The notes under the pieces are model-generated. The model was given only the letters and a program-made list of their open reading frames with translations, had not been told where the DNA came from and ran no database searches. Shown here piece after piece: positions 1 through 5,157 of a stretch of DNA of 6,101 bases. The DNA is taken from assembly GCA_937892315.1 (NCBI GenBank), contig CALAVF010000360.1, positions 1-6,101 of the forward strand, read 5' to 3'. Source of the stretch: an uncultured Prevotellaceae bacterium. GTDB taxonomy: Bacteria > Bacteroidota > Bacteroidia > Bacteroidales > Bacteroidaceae. How positions within the stretch are numbered: the first letter of the stretch is position 1; each line of letters begins with the position of its first letter. The position numbers and the translations under genes were made by a program.

Positions 1-46
1 GATCTACTTCGCGAAACTGCTGGATGGTCAGGGGCTGCTTTGTCAT
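1..46 (-). CDS. Start of an unidentified gene, truncated by the window edge
   Basis: An ATG on the minus strand (complement of 44-46) opens a frame that stays open to the window edge. The 15 complete codons read MTKQPLTIQQFREVD. This is too short to assign a family. The case for a real gene is positional: a very good Bacteroidetes-type promoter lies at 79-110 on the same strand, placing the predicted transcript start about 25 bases before the ATG, and a strong hairpin separates it from the upstream lipoprotein gene. There is no clear Shine-Dalgarno sequence before the ATG, which is common in Bacteroidetes. The gene therefore appears to be an independent unit lying downstream of, and co-directional with, the lipoprotein gene. 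Confidence 0.6.
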   Translation of the reverse strand, partial: MTKQPLTIQQFREVD

Positions 47-78
47 TGTGCCGAGGTTTTTGTTTTGGTTTCCACCTG

Positions 79-110
79 CAAAAGTACAACATTTTTTCTG
101 TTCCTCCAAA
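79..110 (-). promoter_or_regulatory. Bacteroidetes-type promoter for the truncated left gene
   Basis: Read on the minus strand, TTTG (complement of 107-110) is followed after 20 bp by TACTTTTG (complement of 79-86). This matches the -33/-7 pattern TTTG, 19-21 bp, TAnnTTTG of the Bacteroidetes primary sigma factor. The predicted transcript start is near 70-72, about 25 bases upstream of the ATG at 46. Confidence 0.7.
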
Positions 111-157
111 TTTTGAGTGACTTTTTTGGATGGATGTCACATCGAGGGAAACGAACG

Positions 158-184
158 GGGAGGCAGCCCATTGGGTTGCCTCCC
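158..184 (-). terminator. Strong stem-loop between lipoprotein gene and next gene
   Basis: A 12-bp stem (158-169 with 173-184; one G-T pair, the rest Watson-Crick) closes on a 3-base ATT loop. It lies 29 bases past the lipoprotein stop codon, beyond an AT-rich run at 190-216, so it fits as the terminator of that gene. The tract after the stem is only weakly T-rich on the minus strand (CGTTCGTTTCCC). It is better on the plus strand (TTGTTTTG), so the hairpin may act in both directions or stop rightward transcription. It could also serve as a 3'-end stabiliser. Confidence 0.7.
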
Positions 185-213
185 TTGTTTTGTATATATA
201 TAATATATGTATA

Positions 214-3213
214 TTAGTGGCGTGCGGTACGCTTCTTGGCTGAGCCGGTTACCTCAATCACGTTCCACCTGATGGCTACAGCCTTTGACTTGTTGAGGTA
301 AATCTTGGTTGAACCATAATCGCAACCGAGATAGCCTGCATCGGCTACGCTATAGATGTAGTATGAGCCGTCGCCTGCATCTTCAATCTTGAAACTTACA
401 CGATCACCTTTCACATTCCATTCAAAACTTGCATTCCAACCGTCTGCACTTGAAGAAACTAATGGTGCTCCATTCGCTCCTTCCTTCTGGATGAAGATGA
501 AACTTCCTTCTGCAATATTCCAATCTGTCCACTGGTGAAGAACCCACTTTTGGTTGGCGCTTTGGTTGTCTGGCTTGTAGTGCAACTCATTTGTGCTGTT
601 CGAGTCGTTATAGTAGCATGTCAAGGCATCGCCAACGGTTGCGTTATTTCCTCCTGCAACGATGAAGCGATAGGTCTTTTCGGCTACAATTGAGGCGTTG
701 CCATTGTCGTCATCATCGTTGTTGTTACCATTGTCGTCATCATCTACAAATGTCTGTGAAGCCCCGTATTGGAGGACGATGGCTGCCTGTGCGAGATTGA
801 CAGATTTATTCTCTGCACCCACGATGTAGATGCCGCCTGTCTTCTTTGCCTTGTGGAGTTGTTCTGCGGTCAACGCTATGGAAGTGGAAATCTTGTAGCC
901 GCCGCCGTAGTCTTCCACGAGTTGCTCGCCGTTTGCTGCATCCCAGTAGATGGTGCATCCTGGAATGGACTCGAAGATGACGTTGATGGTGGCGGTGTAG
1001 CCGTCAGGAGCGTTGGAGTCGGTGATGGATGAGAAGTCGATGAAGGCTGCGTTGGAATATGTGGTTGTGTTACCATACTTATCAGTGTAGGTGAAGGACT
1101 GGTTGTTGCGAACGGGGAGTTGTGTACCCTCGATGGTCACTTCCTGTGGAGTCTCTTCAACGACGAGTTCGGTCACAGTCTTGAGTTCCGAGACGGTGTA
1201 AGTGGTGTTGGGGTATTTGTACCAGTCTGTGTTGTTGTTGTGATTGGTCACCCAGCCTGCGAAGTTATTATATGCACCTGTGCCTTCACCTGCTGCGCCC
1301 TGCCCCACTGCGATGGTCTTGAGTTCACGTGGCAATGCCCACACGTACTCGGTCTTGGTCGTGGAGGTGTAGATAGCGTAAGTGTATGGAATGCAGAGCA
1401 TTTCGGGCACTTTTCCTGCATTGGGTGCTGCCACGATGGAAGCGGAGCCGAAGCCTGATGTGCTTGTCGTGACGGTGCCTGTAGGTGCGGCTGTGCCTTC
1501 CTCAAGCACATAGATGGTGAAGCCGCCCATGTTGTAGCCGCTGTATTGGCTGGAGGTGCTGTAGTTGTCGGTCGTGTAGTAAGCCATGGTCCAGTCTTTG
1601 TCCACGGTGATGGTTTTCGATGTGCCTGCCGTGCCACGGCTGCCGCTCACGTTGTGTGGGATGTAGTTGCCGCTGACGCTGGCTTCCTGACCGAAGAGTT
1701 GGTGGATTTCGCCAAGGCTGGTTTCAGAGCCTGTATCGGGGTTGATGAAGAAGAGGTAGGAAGCGAGCGTACCGCCGGCTGCCAGCGGAGTGACGGTGGC
1801 TGTGGTCTGTCCGCTCACGTGCTCCACCTTGATCACCACGTCATTGTAGTCGGCATCGAATGTGCCGCCAAGGTCTTCGCAGGCCAGAATCCATGTGGCA
1901 GCGGTGTGGTCTTCGTCCACCACGGTCGGGATGTTTCCGTCGAACTTGAAGACCACGTCGTTGAGGTCGTAGTCACCCTTATACCAGTCTTCGAAACAAA
2001 GGTACTGCTCACCACCGATGACGACGGAAGCGGCATAACATGCATGCTCGTTCTGGTATGATGTAGTAAAGCGGTCGCCGTAAACATGGTTCTTGGCAGA
2101 TTCTGAATAGAACGAGTAAGAGCCGTTCTTCAGCATAAAGCCGAAGGTTGTGCCGGCAGGAATGTCGATGGTGATTTCCTTCGAACGCTGTGTGACAGCA
2201 GCAGGGTTGCCGTCATAGGCAGCCGTAGAGACTGCTGAGAAAACATTTTGTACCGTATTGACCTTGAAAGATGCGTAGGTGACAATCTCGTCATTTGCCC
2301 ATGTGGGTGCCGTGTAGTTGCCCTCACCTGCATGATAGATGTAGTTGACGCTGTTTTCCGTCCAAGTGTAAACACCGCTGGCGGCATCGTAGGTGAAGTT
2401 GGAGACGCTACTCTTCTTTTTCACATATTGCAGACAGAGTTGCTCGGTGGTTCCCGCCTTGTTGATGTCGTCATACGGGTTGGAACATATTCCGTAGTCC
2501 TGCTCAAACAAGTTCTGCAGTTCGTCGCCTGACTTGGGGGTGTAAACCAGCACTTCGCGGTAATTGCCACTCGCGTCGGTATAATACACATAGATGGCAT
2601 CGCTGCCGTTCGTATCCCAAAAGACCGGATAGAAAGAGAACTTGCCGTTTGACACATACTTGAAGTTCTGTGTCACCTTGCCCAGATTCGTTTCCCCGTA
2701 TGACTTTGAATCATCGTTAATTTCAGGCAGTGTTGTATCGTATGCCTTTGCCTTTGCCTTGTTAAACTCGATGTAACCGCCTGTGGCGACGGTGACGTCA
2801 TAGGTTGTACCTACGTTAGCAGCACGGGTTTCGACCGTGAAGTCTGCCACGCCGCCCATCGTGGTGCTGATGGCGGTCTTGCCGTCGCTGACGATGATTT
2901 TCTCGGTGCCTTCCACCACGTCGAAGCCGAGTTCCTGTGTGCCCGTCACGCCGCTGTATTCACCCACGAGGCTGTAGGCGCCGTTGACGAGGGCGAAAAT
3001 CTGCACGGTGGAGGTGCTGCCGACAGTGACCTCGACGGTGTTGCGTTCAGCAAGGTTCCAGTCCTGTTCGGAGTCAATTTTGCCGAAAGCGTCCTCGAAA
3101 CCCTTGATGTGGGTCAGTTCGTTCTCAGTGTAGCCATTGTCGTAGTCGCTGCACGACGAGAGTGCGAGTGCAGCGAGTGCGATGGGAACGATTAGCGAAT
3201 AAATCCTTTTCAT
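214..3213 (-). CDS. Large putative surface lipoprotein, LruC/DUF4842 type, with extra C-terminal modules
   Basis: A 999-residue exported protein of unknown function. Residues 1-20 form a lipoprotein signal peptide with lipobox LSSC (Cys21). The acidic SDYD stretch after Cys21 resembles the Bacteroidetes signal for export to the cell surface. Residues about 38-53 carry the GFEDAFGKID...QDWN signature typical of Bacteroidales members. Two acidic motifs, FEDWYKGDYDLNDVVF (407-422) and CEDLGGTFDADYNDVV (445-460), resemble Ca-binding Asp/Asn loops of the LruC/DUF4842 family. The family's end pattern follows at about 605-668 (CIPYTY, WALPREL, FAGWV, DWYKYP). Residues 680-817 look like an extra beta-sandwich. 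An Asp/Asn-only style linker spans 824-838. The last module (about 840-993) contains QKW and RW positions suggestive of a ricin-like beta-trefoil. The C-terminus is basic and no sorting domain is seen. AAAGGA lies 8 bases before the ATG. Adhesion or glycan binding is inference. Confidence 0.9.
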   Translation of the reverse strand: MKRIYSLIVPIALAALALSSCSDYDNGYTENELTHIKGFEDAFGKIDSEQDWNLAERNTVEVTVGSTSTVQIFALVNGAYSLVGEYSGVTGTQELGFDVVEGTEKIIVSDGKTAISTTMGGVADFTVETRAANVGTTYDVTVATGGYIEFNKAKAKAYDTTLPEINDDSKSYGETNLGKVTQNFKYVSNGKFSFYPVFWDTNGSDAIYVYYTDASGNYREVLVYTPKSGDELQNLFEQDYGICSNPYDDINKAGTTEQLCLQYVKKKSSVSNFTYDAASGVYTWTENSVNYIYHAGEGNYTAPTWANDEIVTYASFKVNTVQNVFSAVSTAAYDGNPAAVTQRSKEITIDIPAGTTFGFMLKNGSYSFYSESAKNHVYGDRFTTSYQNEHACYAASVVIGGEQYLCFEDWYKGDYDLNDVVFKFDGNIPTVVDEDHTAATWILACEDLGGTFDADYNDVVIKVEHVSGQTTATVTPLAAGGTLASYLFFINPDTGSETSLGEIHQLFGQEASVSGNYIPHNVSGSRGTAGTSKTITVDKDWTMAYYTTDNYSTSSQYSGYNMGGFTIYVLEEGTAAPTGTVTTSTSGFGSASIVAAPNAGKVPEMLCIPYTYAIYTSTTKTEYVWALPRELKTIAVGQGAAGEGTGAYNNFAGWVTNHNNNTDWYKYPNTTYTVSELKTVTELVVEETPQEVTIEGTQLPVRNNQSFTYTDKYGNTTTYSNAAFIDFSSITDSNAPDGYTATINVIFESIPGCTIYWDAANGEQLVEDYGGGYKISTSIALTAEQLHKAKKTGGIYIVGAENKSVNLAQAAIVLQYGASQTFVDDDDNGNNNDDDDNGNASIVAEKTYRFIVAGGNNATVGDALTCYYNDSNSTNELHYKPDNQSANQKWVLHQWTDWNIAEGSFIFIQKEGANGAPLVSSSADGWNASFEWNVKGDRVSFKIEDAGDGSYYIYSVADAGYLGCDYGSTKIYLNKSKAVAIRWNVIEVTGSAKKRTARH

Positions 3214-3280
3214 GTTCTGTTTCCTTTTTTGAATCTATAATATATCGTTAGTTGATTTCGTGGCTGAAATGCGACCATGC

Positions 3281-3298
3281 GGCGTGTGCTTTCACGCC
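3281..3298 (-). other. Small stem-loop in the lipoprotein mRNA leader
   Basis: GGCGTG (3281-3286) and CACGCC (3293-3298) form a perfect 6-bp stem with a 6-base loop. It lies between the predicted transcript start (near 3309) and the ATG at 3213, so it would be near the 5' end of the roughly 95-base leader. No riboswitch class is recognisable. It may only protect the mRNA 5' end. Confidence 0.35.
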
Positions 3299-3315
3299 CG
3301 TACATATATTTTACG

Positions 3316-3347
3316 CAAAGGTAGCACATTTTCTCCGCTGGGACAAG
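3316..3347 (-). promoter_or_regulatory. Bacteroidetes-type promoter of the lipoprotein gene
   Basis: On the minus strand, CTTG (complement of 3344-3347) is followed by TACCTTTG (complement of 3316-3323), a perfect match to TAnnTTTG. Counting from the TTG core, the spacer is 20 bp. The predicted transcript start is near 3309, giving a leader of roughly 95 bases. The -33 element is one base short of TTTG. An 11-base piece of the upstream repeat unit (AATTTCACGCA, 3358-3368) lies just behind the -33 box. Confidence 0.65.
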
Positions 3348-3447
3348 AAAAACTTTAAATTTCACGCACTTTTTCTTTAGAAAAGGAAACAAAGGCAACA
3401 TTTTGTGCTTTCTGGTTAACAAAATGGGATGTTTGTGTTGCAGTCAC

Positions 3448-3549
3448 CCCCTACGTCGTTACCTCGATGCGTATCAATTCGTGTACGGGTGTTGTAATGT
3501 TATAATACCCGTGCATGAATTGATACGAGACGAGGGAGTGTGGATGGGG
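3448..3549 (+). repeat. Long hairpin-forming inverted repeat, possibly a structured RNA
   Basis: Positions 3470-3496 pair with 3501-3527 without interruption, giving a 27-bp stem closed by the loop ATGT. All four non-Watson-Crick pairs in this core are G-U pairs when read as plus-strand RNA (3481-3516, 3484-3513, 3491-3506, 3494-3503). After an internal loop the stem continues with CCTCG (3462-3466) against CGAGG (3531-3535), then weaker pairing (3457-3460 with 3537-3540), and ends with CCCC (3448-3451) against GGGG (3546-3549). No T-tract follows, so it is not a typical terminator. A near-consensus promoter (TTTG 3402-3405, 22 bp, GATGTTTG 3428-3435) sits just upstream, but its -7 box has one mismatch and its spacer is long. 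The element could also be a small non-coding repeat such as a REP or MITE. Confidence 0.65.
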
Positions 3550-3784
3550 CATGCGGAAAGGTGTGGGGAATTTCACGCAGAAAACGTGGGAATGTCACGC
3601 AGAAAACGTGGGGAATTTCACACAGAAAACGTGGGGAATTTCACGCAGAAAACGCAGAAATACGCAGAAATTTTTGACACGAACCTTTAGATCGGCGTAG
3701 TCAAAGGTTCATGTTCCTTAAAAATTTCTGCGTTTTTCTGCGAATTTCTGCGTGACATTAAAAATTTCCCCACTTTCCGTGTGC
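3549..3784. repeat. 236-bp imperfect inverted repeat enclosing the tandem units
   Basis: The ends pair over 12 bases (3549-3560 with 3773-3784; two of the pairs are G-U in plus-strand RNA), followed by TGGGGAA (3564-3570) against TTCCCCA (3766-3772). Inner arms match for 13 bp (CGCAGAAATTTTT at 3663-3675, its complement at 3720-3732), and further CGCAGAAA copies in the right arm (3733-3754) are inverted relative to the left. The centre has its own hairpin, GAACCTTT (3681-3688) with AAAGGTTC (3703-3710). The left arm is longer because of the tandem copies. No clear target-site duplication flanks the element, and no transposase is encoded. A MITE-like or REP-like element, or a protein-binding region for the downstream par genes, are both possible. 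Confidence 0.7.
3563..3653 (+). repeat. Four tandem 22-23 bp direct repeats
   Basis: Four units lie head to tail with no spacers: 3563-3585, 3586-3607, 3608-3630 and 3631-3653. Each begins GTGGG and carries the core AATTTCACGCAGAAAAC. Units 1 and 4 are identical. Unit 2 lacks one G and has a T-to-G change. Unit 3 has CACACAG for CACGCAG. Two shortened copies of the CGCAGAAA core follow (3653-3675). The arrangement resembles iterons or a partition-site array and lies 283 bases before the ParA start codon. It also resembles dispersed CGCAGAAA-type intergenic repeats, so its function is unproven. Confidence 0.8.
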
Positions 3785-3840
3785 CGCACCACCCTACCGG
3801 CAAAAAAAATAAACGTAATAAAATAATTTCGGTTAAATGT

Positions 3841-3871
3841 TTTGTCGTTTTGGGGAAATGTTGTATCTTTG
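3841..3871 (+). promoter_or_regulatory. Bacteroidetes-type promoter of the parA cluster
   Basis: TTTG (3841-3844), a 19-bp spacer and TATCTTTG (3864-3871) match the TTTG/TAnnTTTG consensus fully. The predicted transcript start is near 3877-3880, leaving a leader of about 57 bases. The AT-rich run at 3801-3840 directly upstream could act as an UP-like element. The repeat array ends 56 bases before the -33 box, so repressor binding to the repeats would not overlap the promoter itself. Confidence 0.8.
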
Positions 3872-3902
3872 CAACGGATTCTAATTGACAATTAAGTGAA
3901 TA

Positions 3903-3916
3903 GCCCCCGTGGGGGC
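3903..3916 (+). other. Small GC stem-loop in the parA leader
   Basis: GCCCC (3903-3907) pairs with GGGGC (3912-3916) around a CGTG loop. It ends 10 bases before the GAAAGG that precedes the ParA start codon, so it could affect translation initiation. With only five pairs it is a weak call beyond the pairing itself. Confidence 0.35.
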
Positions 3917-3935
3917 GTGTTTTCGAGAAAGGTTT

Positions 3936-4742
3936 ATGACGAAGATTATCAGTTTTCTGAACCATAAGGGCGGCGTGGCGAAGACGACCACGTGTGCCAA
4001 TCTGGCTACAGCCTTGTGGATTTTGGGCAAGAAGGTGCTCATCATCGATACGGACCAACAGTGCAACCTGTCGGGCGTGCTGGGTTTCTCTCAGAAGGAG
4101 GGCGACCCGACGCTGAGCGACTGGCTGAAGGAGCCTGTGCCGGCGCCTGTGTACATCAGGTACGAGGGGCTGGAGTACATCCCTGCGTCGAAGGCGCTGC
4201 GGAACATGGAGGCGGAACTGCTGAACAAGCGGAGCCGCGAGACGATTCTGGCACGGAAACTGGAGCAGGTGAAGGCGGAGTATGACTACGTGGTGATTGA
4301 CTGCGCGCCGGGCGACTCGGTGCTGAACGACAACGCGCTGTCGGCGAGCGATGCGGTGATTATCCCGACGGAGTGCAGCGGCTTCTCGCTGCAGGGGATG
4401 CAGAACCTGCTGCTCGCCATCAGGGAGATTCAGCAGGAAATCAATCCGGAGTTGAAGATTGAGGGCTACCTGCTGGTGAAGTATGACAAGCAGACGAAGA
4501 TTGCGAAGGAGGTGAGCCGGTACTTCGAGCGTCAGGACGAGGTGCCGACGCTGAAGACGAAGATTCGCAAGTGCGTGAAGTTCGACGAGAGTCCGCTGGG
4601 CCACCAGACGATTTTCGAGTATGCGCCCGAGAGCAACGGCGCGGAGGACTACATGCGGCTGGCGGAGGAACTGACGGGCGAGAAACGTCCGAAGGACTGG
4701 AAGGTGAAGGCTCGCAGGGCCGAGGAGGAGGAAGCGGAATAA
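3936..4742 (+). CDS. parA: ParA-family (Soj/MinD-like) partition or positioning ATPase
   Basis: A 268-residue cytoplasmic P-loop ATPase. Residues 10-19 carry the deviant Walker A motif KGGVAKTT with the signature Lys11 and catalytic Lys16. The A' motif is IDTDQQ at 37-42 (Asp40) and Walker B is YVVIDCAPG at 118-126 (Asp122). The C-terminal pattern GHQTIFEYAPES...EDYMRLAEEL is typical of the family. Family members dimerise on ATP, bind DNA non-specifically and are stimulated by a partner protein to move DNA or other cargo. There is no N-terminal helix-turn-helix, so it is of the short (type Ib-like) size. I chose the ATG at 3936 because a GTG 27 bases upstream would add nine residues unlike the family and include the leader hairpin; GAAAGG (3927-3932) precedes the ATG at short distance. 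It is followed after 21 bases by a small RHH-like gene instead of a full ParB, unlike the usual chromosomal parAB pair. It could position something other than a replicon. Confidence 0.93.
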   Translation: MTKIISFLNHKGGVAKTTTCANLATALWILGKKVLIIDTDQQCNLSGVLGFSQKEGDPTLSDWLKEPVPAPVYIRYEGLEYIPASKALRNMEAELLNKRSRETILARKLEQVKAEYDYVVIDCAPGDSVLNDNALSASDAVIIPTECSGFSLQGMQNLLLAIREIQQEINPELKIEGYLLVKYDKQTKIAKEVSRYFERQDEVPTLKTKIRKCVKFDESPLGHQTIFEYAPESNGAEDYMRLAEELTGEKRPKDWKVKARRAEEEEAE

Positions 4743-4763
4743 TCTAATTTACCAAAAATACCT

Positions 4764-5156
4764 ATGGCTAACAACAAACGGAAAGACCTCGGGATTGGCA
4801 ATTTTCTGGACGAGGTGAAGGCTGACAGCACGGGCAGTCAGCGGATGGTGTCAACAGAACAGGAGCAGGAGCCGCAGCAGGTGGTGCAGCAGCAGATGGT
4901 ATATGCTCAGCCGGTGGGCAGGCCTGCCCGCAAGCAGTCGCTGCTGAGCAAGAAACTGGCGAAGTTGGTGTATATCGACGACGAGACGGAACTGCAACTG
5001 AGGCTCATCAAGACGTTCCAGAACTACGACTACAAGGAGGTGATTTTCACGGCGATACACGAGTTTATGGAACGGCATTACAAGGATATGCGTCTGGACG
5101 AGAGCGGGGCGAAGAAGGTGGACAAGATTATCAAGGAATACAAGACGCGGAGTTGA
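4764..5156 (+). CDS. Small RHH-like DNA-binding protein, candidate ParA partner
   Basis: A 130-residue soluble protein with no signal peptide. Residues 1-20 are basic then acidic (MANNKRKDLGIGNFLDEVKA) and may be the ParA-contacting tail, since short N-terminal tails do this in ParG-like partners. Residues 26-50 are Gln-rich and probably disordered. Residues about 66-107 fit a ribbon-helix-helix fold: strand KLVYI (67-71), helix A from Asp73 to Phe85, a turn at NYDY, and helix B from Lys91 to Tyr106. The tail is basic. This layout resembles DUF3408-type proteins found after ParA genes in Bacteroides mobile elements, but I cannot confirm family membership. It starts 21 bases after the parA stop with no G-rich ribosome site, only an A-rich stretch. 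The downstream gene starts one base after its stop, so the three genes are probably one operon. Role as centromere-binding protein or operon repressor is inferred from position and fold. Confidence 0.8.
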   Translation: MANNKRKDLGIGNFLDEVKADSTGSQRMVSTEQEQEPQQVVQQQMVYAQPVGRPARKQSLLSKKLAKLVYIDDETELQLRLIKTFQNYDYKEVIFTAIHEFMERHYKDMRLDESGAKKVDKIIKEYKTRS

Positions 5157-5157
5157 C

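Larger units (their letters stand above)
3214..3935. other. Structured 722-bp intergenic region between divergent genes
   Basis: No convincing protein gene is present. From left to right it holds the lipoprotein leader and promoter (to 3347), a mostly featureless stretch (3348-3447), a long hairpin (3448-3549), an inverted repeat with tandem units (3549-3784), an AT-rich run with A-tracts (about 3801-3840), the parA promoter (3841-3871) and the parA leader. Open frames crossing this region are made of the repeats themselves and show no protein-like composition. Confidence 0.75.

Noticed and set aside
1546..2061. Plus-strand open frame opposite the lipoprotein gene
   Set aside because: It lies wholly inside a well-supported coding sequence on the other strand and its Val/Gly/Cys-rich translation has no recognisable motif.
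3390..3397. Second promoter -7 box for the lipoprotein gene (TGCCTTTG on the minus strand)
   Set aside because: The TA of the consensus is missing and no TTTG lies at the right distance upstream.
3563..3653. CRISPR array
   Set aside because: The direct repeats are contiguous with no unique spacers, and no cas gene is present.
3403..3690. Plus-strand open frame of 95 codons in the intergenic region
   Set aside because: It starts on GTG, runs through the hairpin and the tandem repeats, and its C-terminal half is simply the translated repeat units. No ribosome site precedes it.
3676..3719. tRNA or small RNA gene at the centre of the inverted repeat
   Set aside because: There is one 8-bp hairpin with a 14-base loop but no cloverleaf, no T-tract and no promoter pointing into it.
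3909..3935. Upstream GTG start for ParA
   Set aside because: It would add nine residues before the conserved MTKIISFLNHKGG start and would place initiation inside the leader hairpin.
3687..4604. Long minus-strand open frame opposite parA
   Set aside because: It is rich in Arg, Leu, His and Gln as expected for the complement of a high-GC gene, it overlaps a clear ParA gene, and it has no promoter.
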